A DNA stretch of 6,508 nt from RI-242 sp038246255 (GCA_038246255.1 JBBRWC010000159.1:1-6508); one strand, 5' to 3'. Counted from the first letter of the stretch, positions 1 through 6,375 are shown. The notes: generated from the letters alone by a model not told the origin. A program made the numbers and translations.

Positions 1-2138
1 CGCGACGCGCTGCCAAACGCGCGCAGGAGCGTGTCGATCAGCCGCCGGCCGGGGGCCGCGTCGATCGGTTTTGCCCCCGGTTCGCCACCCGGCGCCGCGC
101 CGACGGCATCGAGGGCGAGACGGACGAGCGTGAGCGCCCGCTCGCTCCAAAACGGCTCGACCGCGAGCGCGTCGAGGAAACCGTCGAGGTCGGCGGGCAC
201 CAGCAAACCGTCGCGGCTCGCCAGCATGGCGAGTTCGGCAACCATCGGGCCGCGCTCGAGCGCACTCGCGCCGACCAACGCCGACAGCGCGAGTTCGACG
301 GAACGCCGCTCGCGCTCCGATTCCGAGCGCGGCTCGGCCCACCAGGTCCCTTCCGCGTCGACGAACGCGCGCCGCGAGGGGTAACGCGCGGAGTCGAAAA
401 ACCGCTGCCAACGGTTTTCGTCCGCAACCGCGTGTGCACGCGCGAACGCGGCGCCGACCCAGTCCGGATGGTCGCGCTCGCCCAGGATAAAAACCTTGCC
501 CTGGCCACCCAAACGCACTTCCAAGCGGCCGACCTTCGCGCCGTGGCCAAACACACCCGGGGGGCATTCGGCGCCGAAGATCCCGATGTCGTCGAAGTCC
601 TCGACGAGCGCCAAGGCCTGGGCCTCCGAGAGAAGCAGCGTGCCGTCGAGCGCGCTGGGGGCGTGGGCGGCTTCGGGGCCCGCGAGCACCCAGGGGTCGA
701 CGGCGCCGGGCTCGCGCAGGTGCACGATCAGGCCCGCAGCGTCGCCGGGTTGGTGCACAAGGATCGCGCGTCGAGCGCGGAAGGTGCGCACCGCTGCGGT
801 CCACCAGCGCTGCCACGCGGGGCCGTCCGCGCCAAAATCCTCGCCGCTCAACAGCGTCAGTCGGCGGCGCGCCGGGCCCTCGAGCGCGCTGAAGTCGCGG
901 TGGAACGTCTCCCCGACCAGCACACGCACGAGTTCGTGCGGGACGTCCAAGTCGAGCCACGCGGTGGAACCGCGGTCCTCGCTGCGAAAGCCGATGCCGG
1001 CGAGCGCGACGGCACAGGCGCCGCTGACGATCGGCAACGCCGAGCTCAAGTTTGCGATCAGCACGGGCGCGTGAAGTTCGTCGAGCAGCGCGACGGAGCG
1101 CCGGTCCTCGCGCTCGGCGACGGCGAGCAGCGCGTAAGCCTGTTCGCGGAAAAGGGTGCGCCCGACGAAGGCGCGCTCGAGCAAACGCACATCGAGGCTC
1201 GGGTCCGGATGGTCGCCGAGGCGCGCGGCGGCCCGTGCGGCCACAACGCCCGCGGAGTCGGAGAGCATCGTCAGCAGCGCGTTGGCGGCCGCCGGGTCGT
1301 CGATGCGGCCCAACACTTCGACGGCGCGCAGGCGTGCGTCGGAGCGCGCCGCGCTGAGCGCTCGGACGAGGTGCGGCAGGTATTCGAGCTTGGGTTCGGC
1401 CAGCAGCTCGCGCTCGGCGGCGATGCGCATCGGCGCCTGGTGGTGGTCGAGCAGGCCCACGAGGAATGCGGACGGCAGCACTTGCGGGGCCTTCGGCACC
1501 ACCGTGCGCAGGATCTGGGCGCCGATCTGACCCGCGAAACTCCTTTCGAGGCGGCGGCGCAGCCGCGCGTGGTCTTCGGCGTCGGGCGAGGCGGCAAGCC
1601 GGCGCGCGGCAAAAACGAGCCCCGCACCCTGCTGGGTTTCGAGCGCGATCCGGGCGGCGGCGGTCGCATCGTCCTTCGCGGCGCCAAACCGCGCTTCGAA
1701 CTCGCGTCCGGCGCGGTCGTTCGTCCGCTGGAGCGCAGCCAACTCGTCGAGCCACGCCGCAACGGCGGCGCTCGACGCGGCTTGCGCGCCCGCGGCGGCG
1801 TCGAGCGGGGCGACGACGGGATTCACCGGCGCAGGCGGTGCCGCACCCTCGACCTCCGTTGGCGGTCCCCCCGCACCCGGAGCGCGCGGATCGGCGCTCG
1901 GCAAGTCGAGCTGGGACGCGGCGCGGGGCGTACGGCGGCGCAGGGCACGGGCGTTGGCTTCTTCCACCCGGCGCGCCCCCTCGATCAACTGTTGCGCCTC
2001 GGGGCTGGTGTCCGCGGGCGCGACGGGCGGCGCGGGGCGCTCCTTGGGCAAATCCAGTTGAGCTGTTGCGGGCGCTGCGAGGCCCAGAGCGGCCACGGCG
2101 GCGAGGAGGCTGCGGCAGAGCGCTGCACGGCGGCGCAA
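1..2138 (-). CDS. Secreted HEAT-repeat protein, C-terminus beyond window (partial)
   Basis: This frame is open on the minus strand from the intergenic region to the left edge, giving at least 712 residues. Numbering from a TTG at 2138, residues 1-26 form a clear Sec signal peptide (RRR, then a Leu/Ala core, ending PATA before Gln27). A Pro/Ala-rich linker follows to about residue 120; the mature start QLDLP recurs at 76-80. HEAT/PBS-lyase-like helical repeats lie at about 240-345 (AVEVLGRIDDPAAANALL at 272-289). Residues 442-446 read WQRWW, a pattern I recall from planctomycete HEAT proteins. The rest is unassigned, with no catalytic motif seen; a protein-binding scaffold in the periplasm is inferred only. 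TTG was chosen because it puts the signal peptide at the N-terminus and because the 41 codons upstream have many A/T third positions. In-frame ATGs at 2261 and 2216 are alternatives that add 41 or 26 residues. Confidence 0.82.
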   Translation of the reverse strand, partial: MRRRAALCRSLLAAVAALGLAAPATAQLDLPKERPAPPVAPADTSPEAQQLIEGARRVEEANARALRRRTPRAASQLDLPSADPRAPGAGGPPTEVEGAAPPAPVNPVVAPLDAAAGAQAASSAAVAAWLDELAALQRTNDRAGREFEARFGAAKDDATAAARIALETQQGAGLVFAARRLAASPDAEDHARLRRRLERSFAGQIGAQILRTVVPKAPQVLPSAFLVGLLDHHQAPMRIAAERELLAEPKLEYLPHLVRALSAARSDARLRAVEVLGRIDDPAAANALLTMLSDSAGVVAARAAARLGDHPDPSLDVRLLERAFVGRTLFREQAYALLAVAEREDRRSVALLDELHAPVLIANLSSALPIVSGACAVALAGIGFRSEDRGSTAWLDLDVPHELVRVLVGETFHRDFSALEGPARRRLTLLSGEDFGADGPAWQRWWTAAVRTFRARRAILVHQPGDAAGLIVHLREPGAVDPWVLAGPEAAHAPSALDGTLLLSEAQALALVEDFDDIGIFGAECPPGVFGHGAKVGRLEVRLGGQGKVFILGERDHPDWVGAAFARAHAVADENRWQRFFDSARYPSRRAFVDAEGTWWAEPRSESERERRSVELALSALVGASALERGPMVAELAMLASRDGLLVPADLDGFLDALAVEPFWSERALTLVRLALDAVGAAPGGEPGAKPIDAAPGRRLIDTLLRAFGSAS

Positions 2139-2317
2139 AACAGAAAATGACCCGTGGCAGGGAGTCGCGGACGGAGCGGTCGTCGGCAAACGCCGAAATT
2201 GCGTGGGTTCGGGCATGGGCAGCAAAGATCGGGGGCCTGCGCGGCGCGCGGGGGTCGCCATAGTCTCCCGGGGAAGCGAGGGTACGCAGCGCGCCGCGCC
2301 GTGGCGAGGACGGCGCA

Positions 2318-2331
2318 GCGACCCCGGTCGC
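2318..2331. promoter_or_regulatory. Perfect 6-bp-arm palindrome, possible operator
   Basis: GCGACC and GGTCGC are exact inverted copies separated by CC, lying between the two divergent genes. The position suits an operator for either promoter. In DNA this GC-rich, 6-bp arms can occur by chance, so the call rests on position alone. Confidence 0.2.
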
Positions 2332-2389
2332 GATCCCTCCCCTGGGGCCCTGCCGGGAGCCCGAAGCTGCCCGCCGCGCCCGAGCTTCC

Positions 2390-2401
2390 TATCCTGGTCC
2401 C
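2390..2401 (+). promoter_or_regulatory. Possible -10 element placing +1 at the NYN start codon
   Basis: TATCCT at 2390-2395 is the only TATAAT-like hexamer close upstream of the NYN gene in otherwise very GC-rich DNA. With a 6-base gap it would put transcription initiation at the A of ATG 2402, giving a leaderless mRNA. This agrees with the lack of any Shine-Dalgarno sequence there. No good -35 is visible; CTGCCC at 2367-2372 is a weak candidate. Confidence 0.25.
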
Positions 2402-5365
2402 ATGTCGAGCACGCCGTCCGCCGCCCCCCACTCGCCCGCGGCCCCCGGCCCGGGTCGGACGCACGCGGGGACACGCGACGCGCTCCCCACTGCCGCCGTC
2501 GCGCGTTCCGCGGCGCCCATCGAACCGGCGCCCATCGAACCGGCGCCCATCGAACCGGCGCCCGTCGAACCGGCACCGGCACCGGCGCCCGCACCGGCGT
2601 CCGTCGACGCCGCGCAGATCGAGCCAACTCTCGACCCGCTCGCTGTGCCCGAGCCGCCCCACGACCCCGCGCGCGAAACCATTGCCTCCGGCGAGCGGAC
2701 GGCCGCCGTCCAACCCGCGCGGTCGCCGGCGCTAGCGGCGGCGACCCGGGCTCCCGGGCGCCTGCCCGCCGCCGCGTTGCTGGTGGACTTCGAGAACGTG
2801 CTCTACGGGCTCTCGAACCGTTTTGGCCCCCAGCGCGCCGCGGAACTCGTGTGCCTTTCGGAGCTGCTCGCCGTCGTTCGTGAACGCCTGTGGCCCAGCG
2901 TGCGGCGCGCCTACGGCGATTGGCGCGCGCGGGAACTCGGCGCGTGGCAGGGCGAGCTTTACCGGCACGGTTTCGAAGTGGTGCCCGTGCTTTCAAAGCC
3001 CGGCGGCACGTGGCGCAAGAACGCCTCGGACATCCGCCTCGCGGTGGACGCGATCGAACTCGCCCTGACGAGTCCGCACCTTGAAACCTTCGTGATCGTC
3101 TCCGGCGACCGCGACATGGTCGAGATCGTGCGTTGCCTCCAGCGCCACGGCAAACGCGTGTGGTGCATCGCGCCCGAAGCAAGCGCCAGTTCGGACTTGA
3201 CCGGCGTGTGCGACGCGTTTTTGCCCTACGCGCGGCTCAGCGAACTCGCGGGACACGTTGCTGGAGCGCTTGAGCGCGCCGCCAACCCCGCTCCCCCCTC
3301 AGCGACCGCCGAAACGCGCGGCATCTTCGACGGCGACGTGCACAAGGCGAGCCCGGTCCAGGGCGCGCACGGCAACGGCGGCAACGGCGGCAACGGCGGC
3401 AGCGGCGGCAGCGGCGGCTACGGGCACGGCAGTCAGGGGCATAGCGGCAACGGCAATGGAGCGTACGACGCCCCCTCCGCAAGTGCTCCGAACCTTGGCC
3501 CCGCGACATTCCAGCGCGGCCACGGCCATCCGGGCCCGCCGCCCGGAATGGCCTTCCCCGGACCGCGCGAAGTGCGCCGCGCGGCGAGCGGCTTGCCGAG
3601 CGAGGATGTTCCGCCGGCCCAGCAGGAGCTGCTCGCGCAAACCGACCTCGTGCGGACCGGATTCGAACCGGACTGCACACGTCGCCGCGAGCGCCTCGTG
3701 CGCTGGTACGCGTTCGCCGAGGACCGCGAGCAGTTCACTCTGGTCGAAGTCTTCGACGCACTCGCCGAGGGCCTCGCGTCGAACCGCAGCGCGCTCGCGA
3801 AGCTCTTCACCATGCTCTACCAGGGCCGTGCGTTCGAGCTTGCGAACTACGACCCCTCGATCCCCTTCCGCGAGCGCACCCTGCGCTTCACGCCCGAAGT
3901 GCGCAGCGCGGACGATCTCGTGCGGCTCCACGAGCGCAGCGCGCTCGCGCGGCTCGTGCAGGGCGATCCCGCCGTCGCAACGCCGGACGGTGCGCGTGTG
4001 CTCCTGGGGCTCGCAGAGTCCGAGCGCGCCTACGCCGAAGCGCTCCTCGAAGAAGTCCGCGCCCAGCGCGAAGGGGAACGTCCGGGCGCGAAGGCCGCAC
4101 CGGGAACCTGGGCCGGCATTGAAGCGGGTCAGCGCCGCAAGGGTATCGTCAAGAAGGTCGCCGACTACGGCGCCGTTGTCGCGCTCGACGGCATCGACGG
4201 ATTGCTGCACGTCTCGGACATCTCGTGGGGCCGCATCGAGCACCCGGCGCACATCCTGAGCCCGAACCAGGAGATCGAGGTCCTCGTGCTGGACGTCGAG
4301 CCCGCGCGCGGCCGGGTGAACCTCTGGCTCAAGCAGCTCACGCCGTCCCCCTGGACGAACGTGGACGAGCGTTATCCGGTCGGCTCGGAGCACGAGGGTG
4401 TCGTCATCGCGCTCAAGCACTACGGCGCCTTCGTCGACCTCGAGCAGGGTGTCACGGGGCTGGTGCACAACTCGGAGGTCTCGTGGGCGCGCCACGTCCA
4501 CCACCCGAGCGAACTGCTCGAGCTCGGCCAAAAAGTGCGTGTGCAGGTCCAAGAACTCGACCGCGAAAAACGCCGTATCGCGCTCAGCATCCGCGCGTCC
4601 CAACCAAACCCCTGGGAGTTCGCGGAACTCGGTTACCCCGTCGGCAGTGTCGTCGAGGGCCGCGTGACGTACCTCGCGGGATACGGTGCGTTCGTCGAGT
4701 TGGAGCACGGCCTACAAGGTCTTTTGCACGTCTCCGAACTCGCGTGGACACGCCAACCCGCGCACCCGTCCGAACTGCTCGCCGTCGGCGATCCGGTGCG
4801 CTGCCGCGTGCTGTCCGTCGACGCCCAGCACGGCCGCATGGCCCTGGGCCTCAAGCAGCTCGAGCCCGATCCGTGGGAGCACGGACTTGCCGAACGCCTG
4901 CCCGTGGGCAGCGAACACGACTGCGGTGTTTTGCGCATCGACAAGGAGGGCCCCGCGGTGCTGCTCGCGGACGGTGTCGAGGCGCGCCTCGAGCGCGCTC
5001 CGGATAGCGCCCACCTTTCGGTCGGCGACCGGCTGCGCGTCCGCATCGATCGTGTCGACGCCGAGGCGCGCAAGATCCACGCGGAGTTTGTCCACGGCGA
5101 TTTCCCCGAGAACTCCGAGCGGCGCGCGGCGGGACAACTGCGGCTCGACGCCCTGCGCATCGAGCTCGCCGTGCTGCTGGAAGAGCGCAAGCCCGAACCG
5201 TGGCTCGGTTCCAAGCTCAAGGAAGAACTCGCACGCCGGCACGGCACGCGCTTCGACGAAGGTGTGTTCGGGGCGCCGACCTTCGCGCGCCTGCTCGACC
5301 TCGTGCCCGACGTGGTGCGTGTGGAGCGCCGCGACGGCGCCGACATCCTCGTGCACCGTGCCTAG
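2402..5365 (+). CDS. NYN-domain ribonuclease with four S1 domains and a C-terminal LOTUS (OST-HTH) domain
   Basis: 987 residues, complete, probably cytoplasmic. Residues 1-120 are Pro/Ala-rich and disordered. Residues 123-280 form a NYN (PIN-like) domain: LLVDFEN with Asp129 and Asn132, NASDIRLAVDA with Asp210 and Asp216, and SGDRDM with Asp236 and Asp238, so the acidic metal-binding set looks intact. A Gly/Asn/Ser linker spans 323-353. Residues about 410-555 are an unassigned helical segment. S1 domains lie at about 577-646, 659-732, 746-819 and 834-896; the first three end in LKQL..xPW-type tails like ribosomal protein S1. A LOTUS/OST-HTH domain fills 911-987. Known family roles are metal-dependent RNA cleavage (NYN) and RNA binding (S1, LOTUS); acting on mRNA or ribosome-bound RNA is inferred. 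ATG 2402 has no Shine-Dalgarno, but the conserved part starts much later, so a start error would not change the call. It appears monocistronic. Confidence 0.93.
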   Translation: MSSTPSAAPHSPAAPGPGRTHAGTRDALPTAAVARSAAPIEPAPIEPAPIEPAPVEPAPAPAPAPASVDAAQIEPTLDPLAVPEPPHDPARETIASGERTAAVQPARSPALAAATRAPGRLPAAALLVDFENVLYGLSNRFGPQRAAELVCLSELLAVVRERLWPSVRRAYGDWRARELGAWQGELYRHGFEVVPVLSKPGGTWRKNASDIRLAVDAIELALTSPHLETFVIVSGDRDMVEIVRCLQRHGKRVWCIAPEASASSDLTGVCDAFLPYARLSELAGHVAGALERAANPAPPSATAETRGIFDGDVHKASPVQGAHGNGGNGGNGGSGGSGGYGHGSQGHSGNGNGAYDAPSASAPNLGPATFQRGHGHPGPPPGMAFPGPREVRRAASGLPSEDVPPAQQELLAQTDLVRTGFEPDCTRRRERLVRWYAFAEDREQFTLVEVFDALAEGLASNRSALAKLFTMLYQGRAFELANYDPSIPFRERTLRFTPEVRSADDLVRLHERSALARLVQGDPAVATPDGARVLLGLAESERAYAEALLEEVRAQREGERPGAKAAPGTWAGIEAGQRRKGIVKKVADYGAVVALDGIDGLLHVSDISWGRIEHPAHILSPNQEIEVLVLDVEPARGRVNLWLKQLTPSPWTNVDERYPVGSEHEGVVIALKHYGAFVDLEQGVTGLVHNSEVSWARHVHHPSELLELGQKVRVQVQELDREKRRIALSIRASQPNPWEFAELGYPVGSVVEGRVTYLAGYGAFVELEHGLQGLLHVSELAWTRQPAHPSELLAVGDPVRCRVLSVDAQHGRMALGLKQLEPDPWEHGLAERLPVGSEHDCGVLRIDKEGPAVLLADGVEARLERAPDSAHLSVGDRLRVRIDRVDAEARKIHAEFVHGDFPENSERRAAGQLRLDALRIELAVLLEERKPEPWLGSKLKEELARRHGTRFDEGVFGAPTFARLLDLVPDVVRVERRDGADILVHRA
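2512..2598 (+). repeat. 15-bp tandem repeat encoding a PAPIE-type Pro-rich tract
   Basis: Four 15-bp units of GGCGCCCATCGAACC (the fourth has G for A in CCCATC) fill 2512-2571. Shorter GGCACC-like 6-bp units follow to about 2598. They encode repeated A-P-I-E-P then alternating Ala-Pro in the disordered N-terminus of the NYN protein. The near-identical DNA units point to recent slippage or unequal exchange, so copy number may differ between strains. Confidence 0.85.
3371..3415 (+). repeat. 9-bp tandem repeat encoding a Gly-Asn/Ser-Gly linker
   Basis: Three units of GGCAACGGC followed by two of GGCAGCGGC encode Gly-Asn-Gly and Gly-Ser-Gly at residues 324-338 of the NYN protein. They sit in a longer Gly/His/Asn-rich flexible linker that separates the nuclease domain from the RNA-binding half. 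Confidence 0.85.
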
Positions 5366-5453
5366 CAGCGTGCCTAGCAGCGTGCCTAGCAGCGTGCCTA
5401 ACAGCGTGCCTAACAGCGTGCCTAACAGCGTGCCTAGCACCGTGCTCATCACC
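5358..5453 (+). repeat. Tandem array of 12-bp units at the gene/cassette junction
   Basis: Units begin at 5358, 5370, 5382 (GTGCCTAGCAGC), 5394, 5406, 5418 (GTGCCTAACAGC) and 5430 (GTGCCTAGCACC); a degenerate eighth, GTGCTCATCACC, starts at 5442. The first unit supplies the NYN stop codon at 5363-5365, and the next six repeat a TAG or TAA in that same frame. In the frame of the downstream GIY-YIG gene the units are open and read Val-Pro-Ser-Ser or Val-Pro-Asn-Ser, each starting with GTG. The TAA-type units contain GCCTAAC, identical to the R'' box of the attC downstream. Near-identity of units implies recent expansion. Confidence 0.95.
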
Positions 5454-5456
5454 GTT

Positions 5457-5460
5457 GAGG
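5457..5460 (+). promoter_or_regulatory. Ribosome binding site of the GIY-YIG gene
   Basis: GAGG lies 5 bases upstream of ATG 5466. It is what favours this ATG over the in-frame GTG codons within the 12-bp repeats, none of which has a purine-rich sequence before it. Confidence 0.65.
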
Positions 5461-5465
5461 CGATC

Positions 5466-6317
5466 ATGACATCGGCAACGATCAAGCTCTTTCTGCCACA
5501 AGGAGACGCGAAAGGTCTGCGCACCGCCGAGATCTCCAACTGGACCGGAAAAGCTCTCGCCGCGCCTCGCACCGAGATGGACGGGTTGCTCGCGCGTGAG
5601 GAGCTCAACAAGGCCGGCGTTTACCTCCTGACTGGCAGTGACCCTCTGACCAATGCTCCGCATGCCTACATCGGCGAGGCGGAGGTGATCCGTGAGCGCT
5701 TGAAGCAGCACAAGAGCAAGGAGTTTTGGGTGTCAGCGATCGTTTTCGTCAGTAAGGATGAGAATCTGACGAAGGCTCACGTGCGCTATCTTGAGAGCCG
5801 CCTTCTTGCGGAGGCCACCCAAGTTGGCCGATTCACTCTCGAGCAGAATCAAGCGGGCGGCTCCAGGCTTCCGGAGTCCGACCGTGAAGATATGGAAGTC
5901 TTCCTTTTTCGTATTCGCCAGTTGCTGCCCGTTCTCGGATCCGACCTGCTCGTACCGATTTCTCAGCCCACCGCCAAGACTCGAGCAGACGGGCCGCTCA
6001 TCTGTCGCATCAAAGGCGCGGAAGCCCGCGGTCAACGTACGGCCGACGGCTTCGTTGTTTTTCAGGGATCGACTGCGGTTCTGCAGGAGCGACCGTCTGC
6101 ACAGCAGCGCCACCGCTTCGTTGTCGTGCTCCGGAAGCAACTCATCGCGGATAACACGCTTGTGCAACAGGATGGCTTCTTGAGGTTCAGCAAGGACGCG
6201 GAGTTTTCTAGCCCCAGCGCAGCCGCAGCGGTCGTTCACGGAGGCGGCGCCAACGGACTAACGGAATGGAAGACCAAGGATGGAACGACCCTCAAGGAAC
6301 TCGATGAAATGGCCTAA
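5466..6317 (+). CDS. GIY-YIG nuclease family protein with C-terminal DUF4357 domain
   Basis: 283 residues from ATG 5466. The GIY-YIG core runs from about 50 to 115: Gly51-Val-Tyr53 stands for GIY, Tyr68-Ile-Gly70 is YIG, Arg78 lies in ERLKQH, and Glu110 in YLESRL matches the catalytic metal-binding Glu. The N-terminal 45 residues (TIKLFLPQGDAKGLRTAEI...) match my memory of how this family begins, supporting the start. Residues about 183-281 fit DUF4357, with FVVFQGS at 196-202 and FSSPSAAAAVV plus NGLTEWK near the end. The fold predicts DNA cleavage, but substrate and role are unknown; relatives often lie near restriction genes. Base composition differs from the left neighbours: 29 of 60 G/C in 5701-5760 and in 5881-5940. 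The stop codon lies within the attC R'' box, as in integron cassettes, so the gene is transferred cargo. Confidence 0.92.
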   Translation: MTSATIKLFLPQGDAKGLRTAEISNWTGKALAAPRTEMDGLLAREELNKAGVYLLTGSDPLTNAPHAYIGEAEVIRERLKQHKSKEFWVSAIVFVSKDENLTKAHVRYLESRLLAEATQVGRFTLEQNQAGGSRLPESDREDMEVFLFRIRQLLPVLGSDLLVPISQPTAKTRADGPLICRIKGAEARGQRTADGFVVFQGSTAVLQERPSAQQRHRFVVVLRKQLIADNTLVQQDGFLRFSKDAEFSSPSAAAAVVHGGGANGLTEWKTKDGTTLKELDEMA

Positions 6318-6375
6318 CAACAGCATGCAGCGGACGGTCCGCTACGCGGCCCGCCGCTGAACCGGAGCGTTAGGC
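6312..6375 (+). other. attC: attC recombination site (59-base element)
   Basis: The R'' box GCCTAAC (6312-6318) and R' box GTTAGGC (6369-6375) are perfect inverted copies and fit RYYYAAC and GTTRRRY. Nine-base unpaired spacers lie inside them (6319-6327 and 6360-6368). The L stem pairs CAGCGG (6328-6333) with CCGCTG (6354-6359) and CGG (6335-6337) with CCG (6351-6353), leaving A6334 as an extrahelical base, the feature that sets strand choice for IntI. A terminal CCGC-TAC-GCGG hairpin (6339-6349) closes it. The 64-bp length is within the known range. The TAA stop of the GIY-YIG gene (6315-6317) lies in R''. Confidence 0.94.

Larger units (their letters stand above)
2139..2401. promoter_or_regulatory. 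Divergent intergenic region between HEAT-repeat and NYN genes
   Basis: These 263 bases separate two divergently read genes and should hold both promoters. If the HEAT gene starts at the ATG at 2261 instead, only 140 bases remain. The stretch just before the HEAT TTG start (rc of 2139-2150) is locally T-rich. No convincing Shine-Dalgarno sequence precedes either gene. I see no RNA gene or small ORF with coding character here. Confidence 0.5.
5455..6369 (+). mobile_element. Integron gene cassette carrying the GIY-YIG/DUF4357 gene
   Basis: One ORF followed directly by attC in the usual orientation defines a cassette. Recombination cuts between G and TT of the R' box, so the right end is G6369. 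The left end is proposed at 5454/5455, where GTTGAGG fits GTTRRRY at six of seven positions and is just upstream of the ribosome binding site. This left end is weak: TTGAGG does not complement the R'' box GCCTAAC as a pristine cassette end should. The true boundary could be inside or before the 12-bp array. Confidence 0.65.

Noticed and set aside
31..384. 117-codon plus-strand open frame near the left edge
   Set aside because: Ser/Arg/Ala-rich with no domain, and opposite the continuous HEAT protein frame.
432..2150. 572-codon open frame on the plus strand opposite the HEAT gene
   Set aside because: Its product is a low-complexity mix rich in Arg, Gly and Ala with no domain. The minus strand in the same region gives a signal peptide, HEAT repeats and G/C-biased third positions. 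This is the usual antisense shadow in GC-rich DNA.
3299..4708. 469-codon minus-strand open frame under the NYN gene
   Set aside because: It lies opposite clear NYN and S1 coding sequence and has no recognisable domain; open antisense frames are expected at this GC content.
5358..5453. The tandem array as a CRISPR
   Set aside because: Units are 12 bp with no unique spacers between them, so it is a simple tandem repeat.
4686..5465. Upstream extension of the GIY-YIG frame, which stays open back to an ATG at 4686
   Set aside because: This part overlaps S1 and LOTUS coding sequence in another frame and is Ser/Arg-rich shadow. The family N-terminus and a GAGG ribosome binding site both place the start at ATG 5466.
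4712..5611. 299-codon minus-strand open frame containing a Leu-Leu-Gly-Thr repeat
   Set aside because: The repeat is only the reverse reading of the 12-bp array, and the rest is antisense to two well-supported genes.
6328..6359. Strong hairpin after the GIY-YIG gene as a Rho-independent terminator
   Set aside because: No T-tract follows it, and flanking inverted GCCTAAC/GTTAGGC boxes plus the extrahelical base identify it as attC. It may still slow transcription.
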